Below, piece after piece: positions 43,761 through 51,528 of a stretch of 64,000 nucleotides of DNA. A model generated the notes under the pieces. The model did not search any database and was not told the DNA's origin. It saw nothing but the letters and a program-made list of their open reading frames with translations. Positions within the stretch are counted from its first letter, which is position 1. Every line of letters begins with the position of its first letter. Made by a program: the position numbers and the translations under genes. Origin of the DNA: an uncultured Ramlibacter sp. (GTDB lineage: Bacteria > Pseudomonadota > Gammaproteobacteria > Burkholderiales > Burkholderiaceae_C); NCBI RefSeq assembly GCF_936925435.1, contig NZ_CAKZHQ010000048.1, forward strand, positions 115,464 to 179,463, in the 5' to 3' direction.

Positions 43761-45431
43761 TCAGGTGTTCAGGGAAGAGGGATTGTGGCCCACCAGGCTG
43801 CGGGCGACGGCTTCGCCCACGCGGATGCCGTCGACGCCGGCCGACAGGATGCCGCCGGCGTAGCTGGCGCCTTCGCCGGCCGGGTACAGGCCGCGCACGT
43901 TCAGGCTCTGGTAGTCCTCGCCGCGGTTGATTTTCACCGGCGAGGAGGTGCGGGTTTCGACGCCGGTCAGCACGGCGTCATGGCGGTCGAAGCCCTTGAT
44001 CTTGCGGCCGAAGGCCGGCAAGGCCTCGCGCAGGGCTTCGATGGCATAGGAGGGCAGCGCGGCATGCAGGTCACCCAGCTGCACGCCGGGCTTGTACGAG
44101 GGCTCGACCTCGCCCAGCTGGGTGGAAGGCTTGCCGGCGATGAAGTCACCCACCAACTGGCCCGGCGCCTCATAGTTGCCGCCGCCCAGCACAAAGGCAT
44201 GGGATTCCAGCTGGCGCTGCAGTTCGACGCCGGCCAGCGGGCTGCCGGCACCAGCCTCCCAGCCGGGGAAGTCGCTGGGATTGATGCCCACCACCATGCC
44301 GGCATTGGCATTGCGTTCGTTGCGCGAGTACTGGCTCATGCCGTTGGTGACGACGCGGCCCGGCTCGGAGGTGGCGGCCACCACGGTGCCGCCCGGGCAC
44401 ATGCAGAAGCTGTAGACCGAGCGGCCGTTGCCGGCGTGGTGCACCAGCTTGTAGTCGGCCGCCCCCAGCAGCGGGTGGCCGGCATGGCGGCCCCAGCGGG
44501 CCCGGTCGATCAGGCCCTGCGGGTGCTCGACGCGAAAGCCGATGGAAAAGGGCTTGGCTTCCAGGTGGACGCCGCGCTCGTGCAGCACGGCGAAGGTGTC
44601 GCGCGAGCTGTGGCCCAGCGCCAGCACCACGTGGTCGGCGCGCAGTTCGCTGGAGGCACCGCTGGCCTGGTCCAGCACCGTCAGGCCACGCAGATGGCCG
44701 TCCTCGATCCTGAAATCGGTGACGCGCTGGCCAAAGCGCACCTCGCCGCCCAGGGCGATGATCTCCTCGCGCATGGTCTCGACCACCTTGACCAGCTTGA
44801 AGGTGCCGATGTGCGGATGGGCGGCGTAGAGGATTTCTTCGGGCGCGCCGGCCTTGACGAATTCGGCCATGACCTTGCGGCCCAGGTGGCGCGGGTCCTT
44901 GATCTGGCTGTAGAGCTTGCCGTCGGAGAAGGTGCCGGCGCCGCCCTCGCCGAACTGCACGTTGCTTTCGGGGTCGAGGACGTTCTTGCGCCACAGTCCC
45001 CAGGTGTCCTTGGTGCGCTCGCGCACCTGCTTGCCGCGCTCGAGCACGATGGGCCTGAGGCCCATCTGGGCCAGCACCAGGGCGGCGAAGATGCCGCAGG
45101 GGCCGAAGCCGATGACCACCGGCCGCACGGCCGGCGCTTCACGGACGGTGACAGGCGGGTGCCAGTCCATGTCGGGCGTGGCGATGACATGGGAGTTGGT
45201 CGCGAACCTGGCCAGCACGCCGGCTTCCTGCGCCGGGTCGGCCAGGGTCACGTCGACGATGAAGACCGCCAGCAGGTCGGCCTTGCGGGCGTCGAAGCTG
45301 CGCTTGAAGACCTGCACGTCGGCGATGGGGCCCGCGGCCTGGCCAAGGATGCCGGCGACGGCAGCGTGCAGGAAGGGGGTGGGTTGCTCCGCCTGGGCCA
45401 GCGTGAGCTTGATTTCGGATACGCGGATCAT
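43761..45431 (-). CDS. FAD-dependent dehydrogenase (COG2509-like)
   Basis: A 556-residue flavoprotein of a widely conserved uncharacterised family. An N-terminal ~90-residue region ('SEIKLTLAQAE', 'FKRSFDARKADLLAVFIVDV') precedes the FAD motif 'VVIGFGPCGIFAALVLAQMGLRPIVLERG'. 'ESNVQFGEGGAGTFSDGKLYSQIK' and 'HVVLALGHSSRDTFAVLHERGV' are signature stretches, and 'CMCPGGTVVAATSEPG' contains a C-x-C-P-G segment. The C-terminal 'GLYPAGEGASYAGGILSAGVDGIRVGEAVA' is the second FAD-contact region. The reaction is unknown. Confidence 0.85.
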   Translation of the reverse strand: MIRVSEIKLTLAQAEQPTPFLHAAVAGILGQAAGPIADVQVFKRSFDARKADLLAVFIVDVTLADPAQEAGVLARFATNSHVIATPDMDWHPPVTVREAPAVRPVVIGFGPCGIFAALVLAQMGLRPIVLERGKQVRERTKDTWGLWRKNVLDPESNVQFGEGGAGTFSDGKLYSQIKDPRHLGRKVMAEFVKAGAPEEILYAAHPHIGTFKLVKVVETMREEIIALGGEVRFGQRVTDFRIEDGHLRGLTVLDQASGASSELRADHVVLALGHSSRDTFAVLHERGVHLEAKPFSIGFRVEHPQGLIDRARWGRHAGHPLLGAADYKLVHHAGNGRSVYSFCMCPGGTVVAATSEPGRVVTNGMSQYSRNERNANAGMVVGINPSDFPGWEAGAGSPLAGVELQRQLESHAFVLGGGNYEAPGQLVGDFIAGKPSTQLGEVEPSYKPGVQLGDLHAALPSYAIEALREALPAFGRKIKGFDRHDAVLTGVETRTSSPVKINRGEDYQSLNVRGLYPAGEGASYAGGILSAGVDGIRVGEAVARSLVGHNPSSLNT

Positions 45432-45448
45432 GGGTTCAACGGCTTGTG

Positions 45449-45487
45449 TTGATCAAGCAGATCGAAGGTCACCGATAATACCCTTGT
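45449..45487 (+). promoter_or_regulatory. Promoter of rnpB
   Basis: GATAAT at 45474-45479 lies eight bases before the predicted 5' end of RNase P RNA (45488), a fitting -10. A TTGATC at 45449-45454 could be a -35, though the 19-base spacer is long. Confidence 0.6.
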
Positions 45488-45838
45488 GAAGTCCGCCAGA
45501 CCGCCGCTGGTGCCATATGGGAAACCTGGCACTGGAGGAATGTCCGGACTGCAAAGGGCAGCGTAGGAGGTAACACCTCTCCACCGTGAGGTGAGGATCA
45601 GAGCAACAGAGACGAGTCGCAACGGGCAACCGTTGCGGGTGAAACGGGCAATCTCTACGCGCAGCAATACCAAATAGGCCAACACGGGAGCAGGGCGACC
45701 TGTTCCTAACCCGTGGTCCGCGGGTCGTTGGCGGGTAGGTAGCACCGAGCCGGTGGGGTGACCCCCGGCCCAGATGAATGGCGGTCACGCTGCGGGCAAC
45801 CGCAGTGCACAGAATCCGGCTTACCGGCGGACTTCACA
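45488..45838 (+). ncRNA. rnpB: RNase P RNA (bacterial type A)
   Basis: The catalytic RNA of ribonuclease P, about 350 nt, which cuts the 5' leader from pre-tRNAs. The ends pair perfectly as P1: GAAGTCCGCC at 45488 with GGCGGACTTC near 45827-45836. The universal regions are present: GAGGAATGTCCGGAC (P4 5' strand) at 45535, AGGGCAGCGTAGGAGGTAAC, ACAGAGACGAGTC, GGGTGAAACGGGCAATCTC, GCAGCAATACCAAATAGG, CGGTGGGGTGACCCCC, AGATGAATGGCGGTCACG and ACAGAATCCGGCTTA (P4 3' side) at 45809. All four P10-P12 and P15-P17 landmarks fall in order, indicating type A as expected for betaproteobacteria. Protein-like frames crossing it are spurious. Confidence 0.97.
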
Positions 45839-45845
45839 CTTTTTT
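45820..45845 (+). terminator. T-run ending rnpB
   Basis: The P1 3' strand is followed by ACAC and six T (to 45845). The run touches the stop codon of the convergent M48 peptidase gene, leaving no spacer between the two genes. Confidence 0.6.
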
Positions 45846-46987
45846 CAGCAGCCCTGCGCCTTGCCCTGGCGCAGCTGCAAGGCGCGCTGCGCGGTCTGCG
45901 GATGGCTGGCCAGCAGGCCTTCGAGCAGGCCTGTCTGGCCAGCTTTGCCGGCGCCGCGGCCGGCTTCCAGCGCCAGCAGCAGGTCGGCCATCGGCGCCAC
46001 CGGCTGGCCCGTGCTGCGCATCAACGCCACGGCGAAGCAGTCGGCCTCGGTCTCGTGGCCGCGCCGGTAGGCCAGGCCGGTCAGCAGCGAGCTGCCGATG
46101 GACAGCACGCTGGAGACATCGCCCAGCGCCAGACCCAGTCCCACATTGAGCACGCCCTGTTCGACGAGCAGTCGCGTCGTGTGCCTGTGCACCACGTGGC
46201 CGATCTCATGGGCCAGCACGCCGGCCAGCGCCTCGTCACCCAGGCCGGCCTTGGCCGCCGCTGCGACCAGGCCATCGGTCATGACGATGGCACCGCCGGG
46301 CAGGGCGAAGGCATTGGCGCCCAGGCCCGAGCGGAAGGCCAGGCTCAGCTGGGGCGAATAGCCGGGGTAGCGCTGCAGGCCGGGCCCGACCTGGCCGGCC
46401 AGGGCGCTGAAACGCTGGCGCAGTTCGGCCTGGCGCGCCGGCGCCAGCTTGCTTGGTTGGAGCATGGCCTGGTCCATGTCGCTCAGCGCCCGCTGCGACA
46501 GGCTGGTCTCCCAGGCCAGCGGCACCTGCCGCGTCAGCTCGGTGGCGGCCCAGGGCGTGGCCCAGCGGTAGAAGGCCCACAGGGCGAGGGCGGCGACGGC
46601 CAGCACCGCCAGCAGGACAGTCCAGCGGGTCTGCATGCGCTGGGCCAGCGAGGGGCGGGCGCCGGCGGCGGCGAAGGCCGCCTGCCATTGCGCCACATCG
46701 TCGATCTCCAGGCTGCCTTGCACGCCCAGGTCGACCACCAGGGTGCGCGGCGCGCGCTGCGCGCTCCATGTGTCGGGCCAGGCCAGCTGCCGGCCGGAAA
46801 AGACCAGGGGCGGGGCCTCGGGCTGCGCCAGGCGCTGCAGGCGCAGGCTGGGGCCCTGCGGCCCGGCCTGCAGGCTGGCCAGCACGGCCTGCGGCTGGCT
46901 GCTGCGCCCGTCGAACCAGCGGCCGCGCAGCGGCGTGTCACCGGTTTCAGCCGACAAGGCCCAGGCCCACGGCGTCGGCCACGGCAT
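45845..46987 (-). CDS. M48 family metallopeptidase, membrane-anchored
   Basis: A 380-residue zinc peptidase. The N-terminal ~120 residues are a non-catalytic domain with strands such as 'RTLVVDLGVQGSLEIDDVAQWQ'. One membrane segment follows ('TVLLAVLAVAALALWAFYRW'), then the peptidase domain with 'GANAFALPGGAIVMTDGLV', the zinc motif 'GVLAHEIGHVVHRHTTRLL', and 'RRGHETEADCFAVALM' with the third ligand. The C-terminal 'LLEGLLASHPQTAQRALQLRQG' is the usual tail. I placed the start at the ATG at 46987, which overlaps the DUF898 gene by 41 bases; the pair is probably coupled. A role in membrane or periplasmic quality control is likely. Confidence 0.88.
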   Translation of the reverse strand: MPWPTPWAWALSAETGDTPLRGRWFDGRSSQPQAVLASLQAGPQGPSLRLQRLAQPEAPPLVFSGRQLAWPDTWSAQRAPRTLVVDLGVQGSLEIDDVAQWQAAFAAAGARPSLAQRMQTRWTVLLAVLAVAALALWAFYRWATPWAATELTRQVPLAWETSLSQRALSDMDQAMLQPSKLAPARQAELRQRFSALAGQVGPGLQRYPGYSPQLSLAFRSGLGANAFALPGGAIVMTDGLVAAAAKAGLGDEALAGVLAHEIGHVVHRHTTRLLVEQGVLNVGLGLALGDVSSVLSIGSSLLTGLAYRRGHETEADCFAVALMRSTGQPVAPMADLLLALEAGRGAGKAGQTGLLEGLLASHPQTAQRALQLRQGKAQGC

Positions 46988-48182
46988 CACCAAAGCCGCC
47001 TTGCTGCTCGACCAGCTGGCCGGCCAGTTGGTCGACACCACCCTTGACGTGCAGCGTGACCGACTCGACCTTCATGCGGTATTCGCTGACCATGGCGAAG
47101 GGCCGGTAAAAGCCCAGGGTCAGCAGGCTCAGCACCATGTTCTTCACGCGCAGCCACACATAGGCGCCGGCGCGCAGGTCGCAGCGAAAGCGCGCGATGT
47201 GGCTGACGCCCACGTTGTTCCAGACCAGCTGGTGCATGCGCGCCTCGCGGTAGGCGCGGGCCGGTGCGGACACGAAAAACAGGCCGAGGACGGCGCCGAC
47301 CACCGCAGCCGCGATGGCCAGCATGGCCGCCAGTCCCTTGCCGCGCATCCCATCGAGCAGGGACAGCGAGCCGCCGACGGCCAGGCCCACCAGAGCGCCC
47401 ACCAGCAGCACGCCGGCCAGGAAGACGCCCAGGGTCGCCAGCCAGATGCGCAGGAAATCGCTGTAGACCGGCTTCCAGCGCCCATGGTGGCTGCCGACGC
47501 GGGCGCGCAGGACCAGCAGGCTCTTGTAGTTGAACTCCAGGCGGATGACGCACAGCAGGCTGGCCACCAGGGCCGCCAGCGGCAGCAGCAAGGCCCAGGG
47601 GGCGAGGGGCTTGGGCAGCGCGCCCAGGCTAGCCGCCACCGCCATCCAGGCCAGGGCCATGGCAAAGACCGGCCAGCTGGCCTTGTAGACCTCGCCCCAG
47701 CCGGCGTTGAACTGCAGGCGCACGCCGCGCCAGCGCGTCGAGGCCAGGCGGAAGCGCATGGCGCTGGCCCACAGATAGGGCGCCAGCACGGCGCCGGCCA
47801 GCAGCAGCAGCGAGACGGCGGCGTCCTGGCCGGTGTCGGCCGCCAGCTTGAAGGTGGCGTAGACCAGCACCATCAGCAGAAAGCCCAGCACCATGCCGCG
47901 CTTGTGCGCGGTGAACTCCAGCGGGCTGTCCGCCACCAGGGTGTGGCTGTAGAAGTACTGCGCGGTGCGGCGGCGCGCGAACGGCGTGTAAAAGCCCAAT
48001 GTCACCACGGTGAGCAGGACATTGACGATCCAGACGCGGACGAACTCGCCGCCGCGGCCGGAGAACTCCAGCCCATAGGGGTCGATGCTGTGTCCAGGGT
48101 GTTCGCTGGTGTTGACCCGGTGCGCGGACTGGCCGGGTTGCCGGCTCGCAGTGCGCAGCGCTGTGCTGTCTGACTCCGTCAT
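46947..48182 (-). CDS. DUF898 family (YjgN-like) multi-pass membrane protein
   Basis: A 411-residue inner-membrane protein of the DUF898/YjgN family, function unknown. The family motif occurs twice in altered form: 'FSGRGGEFVRVWIVNVLLTVVTLGFYTPFARRRTAQYFYSH' near residue 40 and 'YVWLRVKNMVLSLLTLGFYRPFAMVSEYRM' near residue 350, each with T-L-G-F-Y and P-F-A. About seven hydrophobic segments lie between them. It overlaps the downstream M48 peptidase gene. DUF898 next to an M48 peptidase is a recurring pair in betaproteobacteria, suggesting a joint role; this association is from memory. Confidence 0.82.
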   Translation of the reverse strand: MTESDSTALRTASRQPGQSAHRVNTSEHPGHSIDPYGLEFSGRGGEFVRVWIVNVLLTVVTLGFYTPFARRRTAQYFYSHTLVADSPLEFTAHKRGMVLGFLLMVLVYATFKLAADTGQDAAVSLLLLAGAVLAPYLWASAMRFRLASTRWRGVRLQFNAGWGEVYKASWPVFAMALAWMAVAASLGALPKPLAPWALLLPLAALVASLLCVIRLEFNYKSLLVLRARVGSHHGRWKPVYSDFLRIWLATLGVFLAGVLLVGALVGLAVGGSLSLLDGMRGKGLAAMLAIAAAVVGAVLGLFFVSAPARAYREARMHQLVWNNVGVSHIARFRCDLRAGAYVWLRVKNMVLSLLTLGFYRPFAMVSEYRMKVESVTLHVKGGVDQLAGQLVEQQGGFGDAVADAVGLGLVG

Positions 48183-48234
48183 CTGGTGCTGTCCCTCTCT
48201 GCGCGATCCAGTGTAGCAGTGGCTTTTGGCACGG

Positions 48235-48960
48235 CTAGAAGCGCTCGCCGGGCAGCAGGTAGCGCCACTGGCCGGGCACCAGCTGCGCCATCGGCACGCG
48301 GCCGATGCGGATGCGCTTGAGCGCCTTCAGGCGCAGGCCGACCTGCTCGACCATCCACGGCGCCAGCCAGGGCGGCACGCCCTTGAGCGCCAGGCGCAGC
48401 CGGGTCTCGTTCTGCCAGCTGACCTTGAGCGGCGGCAGCGGCTGGCCTTCGAAGACCAGGCCGCGGGCCAGCCGCGCCAGGCCGTTGTCGGCGATGGTGC
48501 CGCTGACTTCGGCGATCAGCTCCTGCTCGAGGGTGCGCTCGTCTTCATGGAGCTTGCGCACGATGCGGTGGTCCTGGCTGAACACCGCCAGGCCGCTGGC
48601 CGGCGCCGGCAGGGGCAGAAGGGCCTCCAGGTGGCTGAAGTGCTTTTTGACCGTGCGGATGCCGCTGTTGTCCTGGTCCGAGCGGTTGGCCGGCACCAGC
48701 AGGCGCAGCGCCTGGGCATCCGATGCGCCGGCGGGCTTGTGCAGCAGCAGGGTGACCGGCGCCATGGCCAGCAGGCTGGCGGACGGATCGACCGTCACCT
48801 GCTGCAGTAGCTTGACCCGGAACTGCGGCTCCTCGACCACCGTGCCATCAACCCGCACCCAGCCGCCTTCGATGTACTGCTCGGCCTCGCGCCGCGAACA
48901 GCCCGCCAGCGCCATGACCTGCTTGGACAGCCGCAGGCCTTCTTCGGTGGCGGGGCTCAT
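48235..48960 (-). CDS. Pseudouridine-synthase-like protein with S4 domain, catalytic Asp apparently missing
   Basis: A 241-residue protein built like RluB/RluF/RsuA enzymes. An S4 RNA-binding domain spans residues about 8-60 ('LSKQVMALAGCSRREAEQYIEGGWVRVDG'), followed by a synthase-like domain. In active members the motif R-L-D-x-x-T/S-x-G-L provides the catalytic Asp. Here the aligned segment is 'LPLPAPASGLAVFSQD', so both R and D are replaced by Pro-rich residues. The later 'ELIAEVSG' and 'LKRIRIGRVPMAQLVPGQWRYLLPGE' still match the fold. It may bind rRNA without modifying it. It is coupled by ATGA to the NUDIX-MBL gene. Confidence 0.8.
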   Translation of the reverse strand: MSPATEEGLRLSKQVMALAGCSRREAEQYIEGGWVRVDGTVVEEPQFRVKLLQQVTVDPSASLLAMAPVTLLLHKPAGASDAQALRLLVPANRSDQDNSGIRTVKKHFSHLEALLPLPAPASGLAVFSQDHRIVRKLHEDERTLEQELIAEVSGTIADNGLARLARGLVFEGQPLPPLKVSWQNETRLRLALKGVPPWLAPWMVEQVGLRLKALKRIRIGRVPMAQLVPGQWRYLLPGERF

Positions 48961-50591
48961 GGATTGCCTTGCAAGGCTTGCAGCCGCTGCACATGGGCCA
49001 GCAGCGAGCGCTGGGCCATAGTCCACATGCGCGGCGGCACGTCGTCGTAGGCCAGCTCGACCCAGTCCTGCATGCTGCCCTGGGGCCGCGCCTGCATGGC
49101 GGCCAGCACCTTGGCCTCGCGCTTGAGGCGGTGCGCCTTGAGGTGGGCGATGGCCTGCGACGCGAAGCCCAGCACATGGCCGTGCGCGGGCAGGATGAAT
49201 TCGATGGCGTGTTCGACGCAGGCCGCGGCCAGCGTGTCCAGCGAAGCCAGGTAGTCCGTCATGTCGCCGTCGGGCGGGTCGACCACCGTGGTGCTGCCGT
49301 TGAGGATGTGATCGCCGGAGAACAGCAGGCCGTCTTCCAGCAGCACCAGGCACAGGTGGTTGGCGGCATGGCCCGGCGTGTGAATCACCATCAAACTGTG
49401 CTCCAGCCCCCGTCCCAACAGCGCGAGATGCTCTCTATTTGATAGCGTCCGATCGGGTGTGAACGCGCTGGCCGGGCGTGCCGTCGGCAGCGAGGCCAGG
49501 CCCAGGATGGGCGGCTTGCCCGCGCACAGCAGCTGCAGCGGACGCGCGCCGGGCGAGTGGTCCGCATGCGAATGGGTGCACACGATCATGCGGATGTCGC
49601 CGTTGGTGGCGCGCCAGAGCCGTTGCACGTGCTCGGGGTCGTTGGGCCCGGGGTCGATCACCAGGTAGCCGGTGGCCGGGTCGCCGACGATGTAGCTGTT
49701 GGTGCCCGGCCCGGTCATCACGCCGGGGTTGGGCGCCGTCAGGCGCATCACGTTTTTGAGCAGGGCCACAGGCTGGTCGCTGCGCCAGTCCAGGTGGTGC
49801 AGCAGCTGGCCATCGGGACAGACCATGGCCAGCTCGCCATAGGCCATCTCATGCTCCATGTAGCGTTCTTCCGCGCCGCCAACGAAGCCGGCGCGCGGGC
49901 AACTGGTCCACAGCGGCTGCTCGCCGGCGCAGGCCGCCAGCACCTGGTCCACAGTGGTGAATTTTTCCAGCCGCTCCAGGGTACGGATGGTCGGGAAGAT
50001 CATGAAGAAGCTGCCGGCCTTGTGGCGCTCCAGCGCGTCGGTCGGCCGCACCCACACCGGCTCGAACTGCTCGGCCTCATCGGCCACCGGCTGCTGGCCG
50101 TCGGGCATGCGGGCCACCAGGAAGGGCACGTCGAAGCGGCGCGGCAGGTCGCGGTCGGTGAGCCAGTGCGCCAGCACGAAGACCTGGTCGGCCGCCAGCG
50201 TCAGGCCGCGCGCGCTGCACTGCGCGGCGAAGGGCTGGTGCCGGTCGATGGCGGCGATGTCGGCTGCATCGGCGCTGCGGCCATCGGCATGGCGGGCCAG
50301 CAGAACGCCCAGCTCCTCGAAGCTTTCGCGGATGGCGGCGATGGCCTGCGTCAGGTGCAGTTCGCTCTGGCCGGGGCGCCGGGCGGCGATGCCATGGGCT
50401 TGGCTGTCGGCCGCATCGATGCCCCCGCCGGGAAAGACATAGGCACCGGGCGCGAAGCTGGCCGTGGCCGAGCGCCGCGTCATCAGCAGCTCCAGGCCTT
50501 GCGGGCTGTCGCGCAGCAGCAGGACGGTGGCGGCAGGGCGTGGCACGGCCGCTTCGCGTTGCGGATGGAGAAGTTGACTGGGACGGACCAT
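48957..50591 (-). CDS. NUDIX hydrolase-metallo-beta-lactamase fusion protein
   Basis: A 544-residue two-domain protein. Residues about 15-240 resemble NUDT19-like NUDIX hydrolases: 'GAYVFPGGGIDAAD' and 'AIRESFEELGVLLA' make a degenerate NUDIX box (R-E-x-x-E-E-x-G). Residues about 250-540 are a LACTB2-like metallo-beta-lactamase domain: 'GPGTNSYIVGD', 'YLVIDPGPNDPEHVQ', the metal motif 'CTHSHADHSPGA', 'IHTPGHAANHLCLVL', 'LFSGDHILNGSTTVVDPPDG' and 'LPAHGHVLG'. Likely roles are CoA or nucleotide diphosphate hydrolysis and RNA or ester hydrolysis. It is divergent from dapF. A copy of the 17-nt repeat lies inside (49430-49446). Confidence 0.88.
   Translation of the reverse strand: MVRPSQLLHPQREAAVPRPAATVLLLRDSPQGLELLMTRRSATASFAPGAYVFPGGGIDAADSQAHGIAARRPGQSELHLTQAIAAIRESFEELGVLLARHADGRSADAADIAAIDRHQPFAAQCSARGLTLAADQVFVLAHWLTDRDLPRRFDVPFLVARMPDGQQPVADEAEQFEPVWVRPTDALERHKAGSFFMIFPTIRTLERLEKFTTVDQVLAACAGEQPLWTSCPRAGFVGGAEERYMEHEMAYGELAMVCPDGQLLHHLDWRSDQPVALLKNVMRLTAPNPGVMTGPGTNSYIVGDPATGYLVIDPGPNDPEHVQRLWRATNGDIRMIVCTHSHADHSPGARPLQLLCAGKPPILGLASLPTARPASAFTPDRTLSNREHLALLGRGLEHSLMVIHTPGHAANHLCLVLLEDGLLFSGDHILNGSTTVVDPPDGDMTDYLASLDTLAAACVEHAIEFILPAHGHVLGFASQAIAHLKAHRLKREAKVLAAMQARPQGSMQDWVELAYDDVPPRMWTMAQRSLLAHVQRLQALQGNP
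49430..49446 (+). repeat. 17-nt AT-rich near-palindrome, copy C (inside the NUDIX-MBL gene)
   Basis: GCTCTCTATTTGATAGC on the plus strand. On the coding (minus) strand it contributes the codons of a loop reading TLSNREHL, including CTA and AGA codons rare in this DNA. Confidence 0.6.
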
Positions 50592-50598
50592 GGTGCTG

Positions 50599-50638
50599 AT
50601 TATCAGTGGACCCGCCGCACAGGCACGGGGGCGATAAT
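50599..50638. promoter_or_regulatory. Divergent -10 elements of dapF and the NUDIX-MBL gene
   Basis: GATAAT on the plus strand at 50633-50638, six bases before the dapF ATG. GATAAT on the minus strand at 50599-50604, seven bases before the NUDIX-MBL ATG. Neither gene has a Shine-Dalgarno, and both would be leaderless if these hexamers are used. No clear -35 elements are seen. Confidence 0.5.
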
Positions 50639-50644
50639 CGCGCG

Positions 50645-51526
50645 ATGCGAGTGCAGTTCACCAAGATGCAGGGCGCGGGCAACGACTTCGTGGTGCTCGA
50701 CGAGACACGCGGCCGGCTGGGCCTGTCGGCCCGCCAGTACCAGTTCCTGGCCGACCGCCACTTCGGCGTCGGCGCCGACCAGATCCTGACCGTGCGGCCG
50801 GCGCCGGAAGCGGGCATCGATTTCGAGTACGTGATCCACAACGCCGACGGCGGCGAGGTCGAGCAGTGCGGCAACGGCGCGCGCTGCTTTGCCCGCTACG
50901 TGCGCGACAAGGGCCTGACCAGTCTGGACAGCGTCCGGGTCAAGACCGTGTCGGGCGTGATCCAGCCGCGCCTGCAGATCGACGGCCGCGTCACGGTGGA
51001 CATGGGTCCGCCGGTGTTCGCCCTGCCGTCCATTCCATTCGACGCCGCCGGCCTGTCGCCGCAAGCCGACGGCGCCTGGGAGAAATGGCATCTGGCCCTC
51101 GACACGCATGCGGATTCCGCTATTATTTCTGTAGCAGTCCTGTCCATGGGCAACCCGCACGCGGTGCAGGAAGTGGCGGACGTGGAGGCGGCGCCGGTGG
51201 CGCTGCAGGGCCCGAGGATCGAGCACCATCCGCGCTTTCCCAACCGGGTCAATGCTGGCTTCCTGCAGGTCCTGGACCGCGGCAATGTGAAGCTTCGCGT
51301 CTGGGAGCGCGGCGCCGGCGAGACCCTGGCCTGCGGCACGGGCGCCTGCGCCGCGGTGGTTGCCGGCATCCGCCTTGGACGGCTCGATAGCAGGGTGGAC
51401 GTGGCCACGCGTGGCGGCGTCCTGACCATCGAATGGGCTGGGCAGCAGGGCGGCCAGTGGGCGCCGGTGTTCATGACCGGGCCCGCGGTGACCGTGTTCG
51501 AAGGCGAGATCGACATACCGGATTGA
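50645..51526 (+). CDS. dapF: Diaminopimelate epimerase
   Basis: A 293-residue PLP-independent epimerase converting LL- to meso-diaminopimelate for lysine and peptidoglycan synthesis. '[16 protein letters not shown]' is the N-terminal signature, '[13 protein letters not shown]' bears the first catalytic Cys and '[15 protein letters not shown]' the second; 'SMGNPHAV' lies between the halves. The gene contains the 17-nt repeat at 51119-51135 just before the SMGNPH motif, encoding an AIISVAV segment. It heads the conserved order dapF-DUF484-xerC, with two-base gaps to the next genes. The ATG has no Shine-Dalgarno. Confidence 0.96.
   Translation: MRVQFTKMQGAGNDFVVLDETRGRLGLSARQYQFLADRHFGVGADQILTVRPAPEAGIDFEYVIHNADGGEVEQCGNGARCFARYVRDKGLTSLDSVRVKTVSGVIQPRLQIDGRVTVDMGPPVFALPSIPFDAAGLSPQADGAWEKWHLALDTHADSAIISVAVLSMGNPHAVQEVADVEAAPVALQGPRIEHHPRFPNRVNAGFLQVLDRGNVKLRVWERGAGETLACGTGACAAVVAGIRLGRLDSRVDVATRGGVLTIEWAGQQGGQWAPVFMTGPAVTVFEGEIDIPD
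51119..51135 (+). repeat. 17-nt AT-rich near-palindrome, copy D (inside dapF)
   Basis: GCTATTATTTCTGTAGC, in frame, encoding AIISVA before the conserved SMGNPH of diaminopimelate epimerase. Confidence 0.6.
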
Positions 51527-51528
51527 CC

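Noticed and set aside
43668..45452. A 594-codon plus-strand frame opposite the FAD dehydrogenase
   Set aside because: No domain recognised and composition typical of an antisense frame; the minus strand has FAD motifs.
45428..45788. Minus-strand protein-like frames over the RNase P RNA
   Set aside because: The region folds as type A RNase P RNA with all universal conserved stretches; such frames are known annotation artefacts.
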